Source: Lucifuga dentata (taxonomy: Eukaryota; Chordata; Actinopteri; Ophidiiformes; Bythitidae). Taken from it: a stretch of DNA of 64,000 nt. The stretch is taken from the NCBI GenBank assembly GCA_014773175.1, contig VXCM01000800.1, forward strand, positions 1-64,000, read 5' to 3'. The notes beneath the pieces were generated by a model that had not been told where the DNA came from, did not search any database, and saw nothing but the letters and a program-made list of their open reading frames with translations. The translations under genes and the position numbers were made by a program. Of the stretch, positions 24,871 to 37,241 are shown one piece after another (within the stretch, counting starts at the first letter, position 1; each line of letters begins with the position of its first letter).

Positions 24871-27397
24871 GAAGTCCAGCCTCCTGGTCTGCCATGTGGC
24901 TTCCGACCCTGAAGATGTCACGGCCTGCTGGTGTCTGCTGTGTGCCCAGCTGGCTCCTCCACTCTGATGTGTGGCTCGTCCTTGGACTCCATCGTGACTG
25001 ATTTCAAGCTGACCATCTTTCCTCTATCTCTGACTGGATCATGGCTTATTCGGTGTTTTAGATCTTTCTGTAATGTCTAAACACCACAGACAAACGCATA
25101 CTGGATGGGAGTGCTCGATTCAAAGAGTCCTTTTATTATCTAATGGATGACGTGGATTTAGCAGTGCACTGAAACAAAGTGAATACACATGTAGCCATTG
25201 TAGAAGTTTTTTTTTTTACATCCTCACATAATCAATGGTTACACTGGTGAGTGCAGTTATTTAGAGTATCCCTCTCTACAATCATTGCAAGATGTATTGA
25301 TAATTTAGCTACATTGCTGCATACAATGGAAACCACTGTTTAAAAACAAAAAAAAAAAGTGGTACAGTCTTTCTTGAACATTACAAAATATCTGAAATCC
25401 TACCCTTTCTCTCCTGTGACCAACAGAGACAAATATGACTATTATTTCTCCCTGGTTACTGTGACTGGCTCTCAACTTAACTGAGACTCATCTTCCAGTG
25501 CAGAAACTTTAGGCGACCTGTCAGTGTTTTAGCCTGAAGATACGAGGCAAAATATTCTGTATGCTTACAGTTTGAAGGAATACAAATATAAAACTGATAA
25601 TGGCCTCTTATGCCCTTACCAGCAGTTTTAAACTGTGTTCTGGTTGCACCAATGATTACAAATCCACCCCTTATGCAATAACAGAACCCGTGCTTTGTGT
25701 CAGCACTGGTGAGCGACATATGTCAAAGTGCTCCTATGTATCTGCTATGGAAAAGGGTGCTAGTCTGTTTTTTTTCCATAATTCTGACAGGACATTTTCT
25801 TGCATCCACTGTATGTGATACTACGTAGGATTAACAATTTAAGGACATATTTGCCAACAAACATGTCAACATTAGCTGAAGAATCAAAGTGTAAAGAATA
25901 AATATTTTTCTAGTGCTGTCAACACTTTACATTTAGTTACCTTCCTGAAATCCATCCTAAGCATCCCTTCGCTTTTCTGCAGTACTACTTTTAAACAACC
26001 AAAAGGCCTAATTAATCGATTTCAGCTCCTTCTGAATGACTTTCCCCTTCTTATATTCATCTCATTTTCTTCCCTTTCTTTTACCATCTGTCTCTCTTCT
26101 CTCATTTGAAGTCTTTCTTCCCCTCTCTCCTTCATGCTTGTGTGAAGCTAGCTGTGTTGGAGTGCGAGTGCGTGTATGTGTTTGTGTGTGTGTACATGCG
26201 CGTGCATGTGTGTGGGAGGGCAGAGCAGCATTTCTGACTGGAGGAGGAGGTGAGAGAGAGGAAAAAAGGAGTGAGGGAGTGAAAGAGAAGTAGAGAGAGA
26301 GAGGTTTACTGGAACAAAACATGCTGTTTCAGTCTCATAGATAAGAGCCGCCTACTCACCACTTTTCATCTGAGAGGGATTATTGCACAATTTCATAATC
26401 TATATGATTCCTGTGGCCTGAGACAATTATCTATTCAGTGATTTCAAAGAGTATTTGACACCCATATTAACTACATTAGTGTTATTAATATTTCAGCAAA
26501 TACCCTGCACGCTACCACCAACTGTCCAATTCATATTTTTTTTTAAATCGTTTTTGATACCTACATGATGTAGGTATAACAGAACTTAATCCTATGGTGA
26601 AGATATGATGGGGTTTTGATCATTTAGTGGGGTTCATTTTTTATTTATTATTACTATCCCTGAAATAATGAGATTGACAGAAATTTAACCTACACCAGTT
26701 TTAATAATTGATTAATAACTTTAGTCATTTATTAAATACGATGTTAACTACTTCTTACTTCACAATAGAGAGGATATACTGCTTTTCTTTTTTTCATGTA
26801 ACTGTAAATTGAATCCATTATATTTTTAAACTGTTAAGATAAAATAAGCAATACAAAGATAACTTTGGACTCTGCGAACACATGATGGGCATTTGTCACC
26901 ATTTTTTGACAGATTAATAGGTGATTAATAAAAAAAAAAAAGCATCACTAGACTAATCAATATTGAAACTAATCATTATAGTCTATACAATATGTCACAA
27001 AATGTACTGGATGATGAAAATACATAAATGGTGACGAAAAAGTTCTCTTGAAAAACAGATAATTGAGAAGACACTCTGCCGAGAAAGAAATGGAGGCAGG
27101 AGGGATTTGAAAAGAGGATGATAGCCAAATGACTATCATCAGCACGGTTTCAACAAAAGGTGGCGACGAGGACACTCGCTGAGAATGGCGTCCTTCCTCC
27201 TGCAGCAGCGCCGTAATACAGGGTTATTCACTACAAGAACTCTACAAGGCTTTGAGGAGAGAACACGCACAAAAAGCAGAAAAGTAACCCTGACAACAGC
27301 TGTACCAGTTCTGCACAATTCATTTAGACCACAACGAACAGAAGCAGCTTATGGGCGACAAACCCTCAAACCCAAACAGAGAAAGTTAGATACTCAC

Positions 27398-27445
27398 CGG
27401 TGATTCAGTGCACGGATGACTCAGGCTGGGGGCTCGCTGCTGAAT
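27398..27445 (-). other. sipa1l1: predicted 48-nt non-coding 5' exon of sipa1l1
   Basis: On the minus strand, the near-ideal acceptor CTGCTTCTCTTTCAG|ATTCAG at 27445 and the near-consensus donor CACCG|GTGAGTA at 27398 flank 48 nt with no ATG. Its position, between the predicted promoter and the coding exons, fits an internal 5' UTR exon. It could also be an alternative exon or a chance pair. Confidence 0.5.
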
Positions 27446-27751
27446 CTGAAAGAGAAGCAGGTATGTTTTTCATACGGTGAACGATGTACATTGTGTGAAG
27501 TTTGCCCAATTACAAGTGACCAGAAAGGCTGGATGAAACATAATGGTTCATTATCATATTTATCATTATCTTGTTAAAAAGACATCACCATGACTGTAGA
27601 TAGAGTCGCCACATTGTGAACCCAGACAGACTGTAGATTGTTTAAATTGATTATCAGAGGTGATATATTTACATATTTATTTACATATTTCTTTTAGCAT
27701 ATCTGTGAACATATACGTTTGTCGTCAACACCTGAATGCTCATATGCAGCA

Positions 27752-28092
27752 CCATTATCACATATATTACTGCCATCATCACATATATCACTACCATTAT
27801 CACATATATCACCACCATTATCACGTCACGGCCACCATCATCATACATCACCGCTATTATCACATATCACCATCATCATCACATATATCACCGCCATCAA
27901 CACATATATCACCGCCACTATCAAATATATCACTGCCACTACCACATATATCACCTCCATTATCACATATCACCATCATCATCACATATATCACCGCCAT
28001 CAACACATATATCACCGCCATTATCAGACATATCACTGCCATTATCACATACATCACCACCATTATCACATATCAATGCCATCATCACATCA
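27752..28092. repeat. minisatellite, about 21-bp units (ATCACATATATCACCRCCATT type)
   Basis: Degenerate units around TTATCACATATATCACCACC repeat about 16 times. A block of roughly 60 bp recurs exactly at 27857 and 27960, a higher-order period of about 103 bp. All frames stay open because the unit lacks stops, which produces false His/Ile/Pro-rich ORFs on both strands. Confidence 0.85.
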
Positions 28093-28138
28093 TGCTCACA
28101 GTGACAAAGCTTCACAGCGGAAGCTTTTTCACGCTCTG

Positions 28139-28145
28139 TATAAAT
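28139..28145 (+). promoter_or_regulatory. TATA box candidate for the 28.2 kb ORF
   Basis: TATAAAT, about 30 nt upstream of CAGCCATCAGCAG, which would be a plausible start region, and about 115 nt upstream of the ORF start. A minisatellite ends only about 50 nt before it. Confidence 0.4.
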
Positions 28146-28259
28146 TGTTCTTTCTGGGACGCTTAGTGCAGCCATCAGCAGCTACAGGAGCATGAAGTTC
28201 CCTTCAGCACGCACAGACTTTTGCAGCCATACGGAGACGCCGCCACCTACAGCAGGACG

Positions 28260-28421
28260 ATGGGTTCGGCTGACAGGCTGCCTCTGAGAGAGACTAATGG
28301 AACAAGTAAACAGCCCGATATAGAATACTGCCATGAATTCTGGAGAAGGTTTGGGTATAGGCCGAGATGGGTCTGCACCACGTTTGAGAACCTGGATGAG
28401 GAGGAGGACAAAGAGATTTAG
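28260..28421 (+). CDS. candidate intronless small-protein gene (53 aa), not recognised
   Basis: The ORF starts at the ATG at 28260, with A at -3 and G at +4. The sequence begins MGSADRLPLRETNGTSKQ, has the aromatic/basic centre EFWRRFGYRPRWVCTTFENL, and ends in an acidic tail EEEDKEI. No signal peptide, membrane segment or known motif was seen; there are two Cys (in YCHEF and WVCTT). A TATA box lies about 120 nt upstream and AATAAA about 130 nt downstream on the same strand. It lies inside a sipa1l1 intron, antisense to it. The composition is unlike the AT-rich surroundings. It could be a small gene, the last exon of a longer plus-strand gene (acceptor-like TTCTTTCTGGGACGCTTAG ends at 28170), or a chance ORF. 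I do not recognise the product. Confidence 0.4.
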   Translation: MGSADRLPLRETNGTSKQPDIEYCHEFWRRFGYRPRWVCTTFENLDEEEDKEI

Positions 28422-28551
28422 GGGGAAGAGATAGATGGAAAATGAGACAGTACAGATGGAGAATCATCTATAGCCTCTTGGTTTTGGACATTTTTGTTTA
28501 GCCCCAAAACATTTTCCTGAAGGCACCTGCATCTTTACTATAAATCCCTCA

Positions 28552-28557
28552 AATAAA
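28552..28557 (+). terminator. candidate polyadenylation signal for the 28.2 kb ORF
   Basis: AATAAA within CAAATAAAATAAACT, followed about 40 nt later by the GT-rich GGCCTTGTGGG. It lies about 130 nt after the ORF stop. Confidence 0.35.
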
Positions 28558-31500
28558 ATAAACTAAAATGCATCCTAGTAGAATAGCAAGTGGCCTTGTG
28601 GGAGAAGGAAGACACAGCCGATATCTTTGGTAGACGACATGAAATCCTCCAGCTTTTTAAAATCAACTTGAAACTTTCACAGAATATATCAGAGCGGTAT
28701 CTGTAATTTAAATTCAAGGACCATCAGAGACACATTAACAAGATTCTTAAAATCATCAGGGAGAATAATGAAGCACAAGCATTAATCACCACAGTCTAAT
28801 GAATGCCATTCATTAGAGCAGTTACAGAGGTGATCTATACTTATTTTATTAATATGGGCAGCAAATGAAATTAGGTGCACAAGACGGAAATCTTAGCAGT
28901 AGAGTTGGGAGACAAAGGTTAAGAAATGTGGTGTCTAGTGTAGGAACACAGGTAAAGAGTGTGATATTGTTTTGGCCAAACACACATAACACACTTGCAG
29001 ATACTTCATTTCTCTCAGCAGAATTTCCAGTAAAGAGAATGGAGCAGCAACAACTGCCTGCTCTGAAAAGTGAGCAGCTGAGACAGTTGTAACTTGCGTA
29101 TTGACGTGAAAATTAAAGACTTGCATTCTGATTCACACCAAATAGCAACAATTCACAAACTGTCTTGTTTGCCTCCAACCTACAAATCACAGTCAGGAAA
29201 TGTGAGATGTCTTCTTAAGTATTGTGCTATTTGTTAGCTAGGTTGACTTAACAAAACATCCAAAGTTACAACCTTGGTGAATATCTGAATGTTCAGCTCA
29301 AGTCAGAAAGCCAAACCTCAGGTATCCAGCAAAAAAAAAAAAAAAANAAAAAAAAAAAAAAACAAAAACAAAAAACTGTACTGCTTCCAGATTCCAAGTA
29401 TTCCACTAGCTCATGACTTTGATGTTTAAGTCTCAACTAAGAATTTTCAAAATCAAATCTTAGTTCAGTTTAATGACTTAACAATTGCATTTAAAATCAG
29501 TTCATGCTGGATGTGTGTGTTTTCTATGCAGATAAAAAGTATCAGCACGTCCACTGATAACCTGAGATTCAACTCCCTTGCTAATGATTCAGACTGATAC
29601 TAACAGGGCAGCCCTGCTCGTATTCTGATCCTAATATGCAAAACACACTTTCACTTCTGATACTAAACCAGCAAGTCTGTTGCCATCACTCCACACTCCA
29701 GCCTATCAGTACAGGCTGCTGACCTGGACCTTGTCTCTAGTCTCTAGTCTGGTTCTGCATGCATGCAGCATTTAGCCTAATGAGTTTTGCTAATGATCCA
29801 CCCACGCCAATCTGGGGGAAAACTTCTACTTATGCAAACTGGCACAGATGTACACACGGCGCTCAGTACACCAAACACATTCAGCCTTCCTTCCATTATG
29901 CACAGCTGCTTAATTAATAAAAGGATTAAAAAAAACAGCTCAAGCATGGAAGAATATGTGGTAAGCTTTCGAAATTCAATAACGAGACGTTGTCCGTGTA
30001 GGATAACCTTTTGTTTTACTCACAAGTAACCGCTGGATCTGATGGTGAGCGCTACTGTCTGGCCAACCAAGGCCGCTCTCACAGGAACCCTCCATTAGCA
30101 AAGCTCTGTCACTTTCTATTATATTACTAGTTAATGATTGTAAGCCTGTTTCAACACATTTAGAAGCTGTGGCCTCTGTCTGTGCTTCACATGACACTGG
30201 AGAGTTTAATATGAAACCATAAAGTAGAGTTTTAACTGTATTCAATTAAAAGTTCTTAGACGTTTGATGTCTGTGATCCTAAGAAGTTGATAGCAAAGGT
30301 AATGGGGGCTCAGCTGGATGGATAAAAAAAAAATCTATCAGCAAAATTTAAGATACTGAACAGAAATAAGGTCCAAGTTGATGGAAGGAAGCTCAGGTTG
30401 TACTAAAAGTGTGACAGACTGGAAATCGGTCAGAAAGAGAAAAAGGATGACCCAAACAAAAGCTGGTCTAAGAGAAATGGTGCCTGCCCAGGAGGGGAAC
30501 ATTAGGCTGGAGGAAAGCGGAGATTCAGAGAGCGGAAACTAAGATATGAGTGAGGTGGTAAGGAGATACAGGTTTTGGAAAGCAGCAAAAAGGGGAGAAA
30601 GCTGGTAACTCCATAGTGTGGTCTGGCAGAATAGACTATATGTTCTGCCATAACCACAAGCTTCTCCAGATACATTTATACTAACCCCTGTTTCCAGGCA
30701 CGGAGTAGCCTGCAGCACAATGAAACACACACATACATACAGAAAGAGACATGTGGTCCTGCAACTCATTTATTCTCTTTATTCTCAGAGACCTAAAGGC
30801 AGCATAAGCAGTCAGTTGTGACTTTTTTTCCCCCCAGTGTCAGTTTTTGTTCATAACTGAGATTATCAAACACAGTCTGACCTATGAACCTCACACCATC
30901 TTGGGTTATGTCTGTCTGGTAAAAACAGGGATCAATGTCAAATTCAATCTCAAAAACACTCTGAAAATTGAAACTAGAAAAACAACCAACTGCTGATTTC
31001 TCTACTAGAATGTATTCTTGCTATAGACTCGGGTCATGTTCCATTCATTAGCCTTGGCTATAAAACAAAATGTACTGTGGCAAAAAAAAGATGAGGATTA
31101 AGAAGAATAAGAACTTCACCAACATTTTTTTAGGAGACAGCTTGACTATACAAATAATGTTGTGGTATACTGTGTTCAGACAGAGCATTAGCTTATTTTG
31201 TAGGTCATAAACAGACAATGTCCAGATGTCTGGCTGGGACTTAGGAGAATGCAGCAGGAGCTCGTTCTCTCTCTCTCTCTCTCTCTCCAGCTACTGACGC
31301 TCATAGATCCTCCCAGTTGAGAGCCAAGTTCATACTGAGACCAATACTACAAACACCAAAGATTCTAATGCATAAATTTAATGTTAAAATCTCTTATTAA
31401 CACTTCTTATAACATTTAAAATGCTATATTCGCACAACCGTGAGACAGTTGAATATGGCTAAAATAAAAAAAGCAACAGTATTGTAAAATGTTAAATATT

Positions 31501-34500
31501 TAGGCAGTTGTGCCTAGATAAGGTCCAGTTTCTTTCCAAAGACATGATACCATGCGATTTAGGTCTACATCTGCAACACACTGCTTATTTTTAGGGCTTT
31601 AGGATCAACCGTTTGCAAGCTAGTCAATGGTGTGTCACAATTACATTATACCAGGTTCCTCCAAAAAAAAATAATGCACAGCTCTCTGACGAACAAAACC
31701 TGGATGACAAGAGTTAGTAGAAATGACCCTCTTCCACAATGGCACACTTTTTCCTTTTCTGCTCTAATCATGAAGACTGAAAATCTGTGCCTGTTGCATT
31801 GCAGACAAGAAGGAACTAATGACCTTGAGTGTATCACCTTTTGTATTCTTTCACAAAGAATTCAACCGATATGAAAGATATGCCCACAAAAAGTGCCATG
31901 GTAACCCACTGCTTTTCTGTTCAGGACACAACACATGAGCTTTTCCGCTTCCCATCTTGCTGGGAAGAAGTCTATAAAACGTTGACAAATAATTAGCACC
32001 TTTTAAACACTTCTTATGTAACCCCTCCACCTAAGCCTGCGCTCTAATCCTCAGCGGGCATTGTGGGCATTGCTTTACAAATGCCAAGACTATGGAAACA
32101 CTGCTTGGATGTAAAATCAACACGTTTTTAAACGGCTGATAAAATAGCAGCCTTGCTCTGTTCAAAGAGAAAGCCCCATATTACAGGAGTGACTCAGCAT
32201 GTCAAGCAGGTGGTACTACATGGAGGAAGTGAAGAAGCAAACTGTGTTAAGCTCCATGAAGCTCAGAGAACTTACAGAAAATCTAAGTATTGGCATAGTG
32301 CATCAAATTCTGAGGATTCTGCTTTAAGGCCATTTCTGAACCAGTCCAAGCCAGCATAAGCCACTTTGTTTCTCTGCCACCTTTCCTCTCTTCCTGTCCA
32401 TTCTAAACCCATCTTCAGTGTCTTAGCTCCAGCTCTCCATCACATCCCAGTGACCTGCTTTACACATTCTTCAGCCTCCGTCTTCCTCTCCCACACTTCC
32501 AACACTTTACAAAATGGCTGACAGAGATTGGTGGAGCTGCTGCATCAAATCTATTTGTTGGCTAAACATTTTTCAGTGGAAAACATGGATTGGAACTTGC
32601 TTTTAGCTGCTTCCGCTGTTCGATAAAGCCTGGCAAGCGTTTGCTCGCAATGATGGCCAGTGAGGTTTGATGGGCCAAGCTATTTGTGAAGCTCCATAAT
32701 ATTTAGAGTTCAAAAATGGCCTACAATCATGGCAGTAATAATCATTAGAAGTATGTGCATGTGGCTGTTTACACAAGAATGTCTATGTAAGTGTGTGCAA
32801 ATCCCAATTTTTCACACAGTTATATAGTAAGCGTGTGCTTAGAGAATTAATTTTAATCACAGGGAGGACTGAGGAGAAAATGAGGATCAGGTGTCATGGT
32901 TAATTTTTGCAGCCAGGTGTCAGTGTCTTCCTGAGCAGGGAGATGAGTAAAATGAAGGAGAGAGAAAAATGAGAGAGGAAGAAAGAGAGCATATATGCCT
33001 GAAAAAGCCTGGGAATCATCTGTGTCAGAGAAAGGGAAGATGGAGAGAAGAGAGGAGGTGCTATTCAGAAGTAGAGGGGTACATGTGGGAAAAAGAGGGG
33101 TTCATGCAAAAAGTATAAAATGCTACATCTCAGAAACCTTACCTCAGAGCTTACTGGCATAATACAGCTTCCACAGTTATTCCAAGTGTGCGTGTGTGGG
33201 TCTGTGGGCTGCCTATGGGGAACTAACATTATGGTTAAACCTTGATAATGAAAGCTATAAATCACCGCTACCAAATCCCCAGCCTCAAAGCTCATAAAAC
33301 CCCAGCTCACAATGGCCCGACAACAAAACATACTGAATTCTCTTTTTATCTTCTTGTCTTAGTGTCTTTCTTTTTTAAATTCTCTTTCTCACTATAAATA
33401 ACAGTGGCCGCAGGAGTAGCCATGCTACAGCCAAGCTGCCTTAAAGACTCTCACTTTTCCATTCCACTCCATCACATTTATCAAACAATGAGATCAAATG
33501 AAAAAATGAAAATGAATTGTGTGTTTCTTCATAGTTACTAATTTCTGCCTCACTAGTTTGAACCAAATTAGAATAAAACTCTAGATATGAGCAATCTTAG
33601 CAAGAGAAGTGTAACGACATACTGAACACGTGCCCTTGGCTAGAAATAATAGTTCATAAACAAGACAAGCAAAAACTAGAATACTAACAAGGAGTTAAAG
33701 AGGAAGACGAGAAAGTGCAGGCTAATGCTTCTTAATCCTGACATCCAGCCTAGTACTTACAGCAATTATTGTTCTCGCCCTTCTCTTTGTTGTGCTGACA
33801 CTAAAAATCTGAATATATCAGACACAGTCACAGGTAGCACCATTAGCAAAAGCTATAAACATCTGATGAGTCGTGGGTGGACGGCTGAAGTTAACAATCA
33901 ATAGTTACGTACTTCAGCTAGACACAGTGACAGCAGAACTCCATTAAAATGAATCCAAGCCAGGAAGATACAGCACAGTAGTTCTATTCATCAGGATTGC
34001 ATTGTACCAACAAACAAACAAAAAAAAAACAAAAAAAACAACACACACACTAGTCATCAAACAAGAACAGCAAGCCTGAAACGTTTCTCTTCATGGAGTT
34101 TTCAGACTTCATCACAGATTACAGCTCTACAAATCATCTGTTATTTATTCACCAAAAACCTGCTTTACACACAAAAATCAATTCTAAATATTATGCTGTG
34201 AACCTTAAAACACAACTCCATCCTTGTCTGGCATTTATAAAATATCTCTTCCATTCATCTTATACACCTCAAGATCTCATTTTCATCCCACTGATGGATG
34301 TATAATGTGGAAATGCATAACTCGTGTTTTAATGAAAAGGTGGTTTTCTGGTCACTTTGGTCAGTTAATTCAGTTTTATATTCCAACCAAACACAACTGC
34401 AGTTTATTTCACAGGGCATCTAAATGTTTAATCAGCAAGATCTGGTGGTGCAGGAACGTAAACCTGCACGCATGAATCTCAAAGGCTTAAGGTGGGAGAC

Positions 34501-34885
34501 CCAAACTGGCTTAGACAATCTGCACTCGTAATGATTACGTCTGAGCCAGAAAGAGGCGAGTACTTGTCAGGTCACAGGGTGACGACAGAGACTGACAAGT
34601 GCATGTTTAATGACCGTGAGAAACGTTGTGCAGAGGTTCCTGGGTAATGGCTGTTGTAAGGGCAGGGAGAGGAGGAAGACGCGGCACAGACACCAAGCCC
34701 TGTGAGACACTGACAGATGTGAGTCTTTGCACCTCTTGCCAGAGAAAGGCTCCTCTGAATAAAAGACTCACTGCTAAGCTTTCTGTGTGGCACCCTCACT
34801 CATGCAACCCAAAACCTAAGGAAAGGTCAAGCTGTTGCTTGACGACAGGCATCTGGGGCTTTTCCTGGTGAAACAAAGCCACTGA

Positions 34886-35893
34886 AGGACAATACCAGCA
34901 ATTTTGCATGCTGGAGCCCGATATATACAACCTGCATACACGTTATGTTACTGACAACTGTTTCCTGAAATATACTGCTGGTATACTATACTACTACTGC
35001 TGCTTTAGAATTTTTTTTTCTGCCATTGGTTTCAGTTCATTCCACCAAGCTATTAAAATCAGCTTTAGAGACTTTAAACATGCTTGAGATAAGTAATCCA
35101 TCACAGAAAACACAATATTTGTTAAGTTTTTGTCAAAGTAACTTTATTTAACTGGTCCAACACAGAGCTGCATGGAAGACAATGTATGCCTCTGCCAGAG
35201 AATATAGTCACAGGAGCAGATGTCTTTTACCGAGAAATTAAAAACGACCACCCCTTCCTTCTACATTCGGGTGGATGTGATGTTAGCTGGTGAAACATTG
35301 AATTTTAAGGTNCCCCTTCCTTCTACATTCGGGTGGATGTGATGTTAGCTGGTGAAACATTGAATTTTAAGGTGGAATAAACATCTTAATATTTGACTTT
35401 GAAAGATTAGGGTAGGGGTACTCAAATACAAATATTAAAGGTCCACAAAGAAAATTTTCAATGAGACAAAGGTCTGTTTATTAAAGTCAGTCAAGCCAGG
35501 GTTAGACTGGCATCCTAATTTTTTATCAAGAATTTAAGTTGTGGAGCAGGGGGCAGCCGATAGTGGAGCAGTGCGGTCGGACATTCGGTTTCGTTTTATC
35601 CGCAGCGAAGAAAGCGGAGAATTTTGACTCATGGCGTCGCAGCAATGTATCTCAGATAATACAAATAATACATATGAAAAGTATACCTTGCTCAGAGTCC
35701 AGAGACAGTTGTGATTTGGTCTGGATTCGGACTGGAGTCCAGATTTTGGGGATAACTGGATTAGGGGATTTGGCAAAAAAAAACAAAAAAACTAAAATCC
35801 GGTTTTATGTTTTGGAAATTGTTGGCATTAACGTAATATGTATTCAGATAGTATTTATTGGACTTAAACATGCAAAATCACCAATATGGTCCT
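34886..35893. mobile_element. TTAA-type inverted-arm element, copy 1
   Basis: The left end AAGGACAATACCAGCAATTT is mirrored on the right by AAATCACCAATATGGTCCTT followed by TTAA (35894-35897). Inner arms share ATGTTAGCTGGTGAAACATT with copies 2 and 3. It is longer than its relatives, partly because of the N-flanked duplication at 35251-35373 and partly because of extra sequence at about 35400-35800. Confidence 0.65.
35251..35373. repeat. N-flanked exact 61-bp duplication (likely assembly artefact)
   Basis: 35251-35311 and 35313-35373 are identical around N at 35312. Confidence 0.85.
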
Positions 35894-36606
35894 TTAAGTG
35901 TGGGGGCTCTAAAGGCTCATCTTTTCCTCCCTTTCTCTCTCAACCACTCTGATAAATCTTGACTGTTCTACCATTCTTATTCTGCTTTTTTCCTTTAAAG
36001 CTCCAGAAGATTTTTGGTATTCACTCTCTTCTTTTATCTCCCCTGCGTAACGTGTAGAAGTCAACCCTATCTCTTCTCCTATTCTCCTTATGTCTGCCTC
36101 TTTCTACACCATCTCCACTCAATCTTATCTCAACCTTTTACTCAGCACTCCTAACTTTCTACTTGTATGCCATTTTTCTGATATCTGTCTTTCTAAGAAC
36201 TCCGCTGATTTGCTTTCATCTGTGTCTATTTGTCCCCATTTCATCTATTCCATTCCTCCCTTGCTTCATGGCCCAACCTCGTATCTTTATCCCGATCGTT
36301 CTATCACTGAAGCAGAGCTGCAAGGATAGCTTTAGATCCACGCTGACACAGCCACAGGCACACTAACTGTTGCGCAGGAAAGGTGGTACCTGCTGATCTT
36401 TGCCATGCTCCCGCTGGAATCTGTCAGAGGCCAAAGAAATGTTTAAAGGAGGGAAAGGCTGGGCGGCAGAGAGCTGACAGAAGAAGAGTTCCTGCTGAGT
36501 GTTTTCAGCCGGCACTTAACAGGCTGCTACAAAGTTTCATCCATCCATCAACACACAGACAGGGCCCAAGGCCTAGCTGTGTGGTCCAGGTTTTCTCTCT
36601 TATGTG

Positions 36607-36610
<4 letters not shown>

Positions 36611-36666
<56 letters not shown>
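36611..36666. repeat. (CA)n microsatellite
   Basis: 28 uninterrupted CA units. Confidence 0.95.
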
Positions 36667-36671
<5 letters not shown>

Positions 36672-37241
36672 GTGAAATGATCTACAGTGCATATCACCTT
36701 CAGCATCGTGGAAATTTGGTGTTCTAACTGATACCAGGAGGGCAGAAGGGAAAGAGGCAAATATTGAACACTAACTTCACATAACTACAACACAACCAGT
36801 GGACCCATTTATTTTAAAGGCAGATGTCCCTTAATGCTTCAATGAAAAGAGCAACTTGATGCTTCTGTCTGGATTTCAACCTGTTCAAAATAAACTATTA
36901 CCTGGTACATGCAACAGAACATTGGTTTGTCTGTGCATCTGTCCATCTTTAATACCAACTCAGACACAGAGCTCAGCATAATAACAATCATTGCAGCGGT
37001 CTGGGTGGGACACATAATGCTTATAATGATAGTGACTCTAATGGGGGATTTCTGTATAGAGCCCGCAGGGTGGACACCTGGAAGATACCTGCAGTTTCTG
37101 GTGTTGTCCTACACAAACTGGAAGAAATGAACAATAACTTGAGTCTTTGCAGCAATGCCCTTCCATAATCACTCTAAAACACATTGCAACCATGAAGGGA
37201 GACAGTAGCATGCGTCAGGATGAGCCTCAGCTGTCACTTTT

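Larger units (their letters stand above)
11886..27397 (-). other. large sipa1l1 5' intron
   Basis: No exon recognised. Contains poly-T at 13348-13375, a G-rich tract near 14732-14768, the hAT-like element, the 20.1 kb element, a fish repeat at 23.5 kb and several N gaps. Short ORFs here lack family resemblance or gene context. Confidence 0.7.

Noticed and set aside
27752..28092. CRISPR-like array
   Set aside because: No spacers: units are contiguous and degenerate, in a vertebrate genome.
27660..28195. Overlapping His/Ile/Pro-rich ORFs in several frames on both strands
   Set aside because: Products of translating the 21-bp minisatellite, whose unit lacks stop codons.
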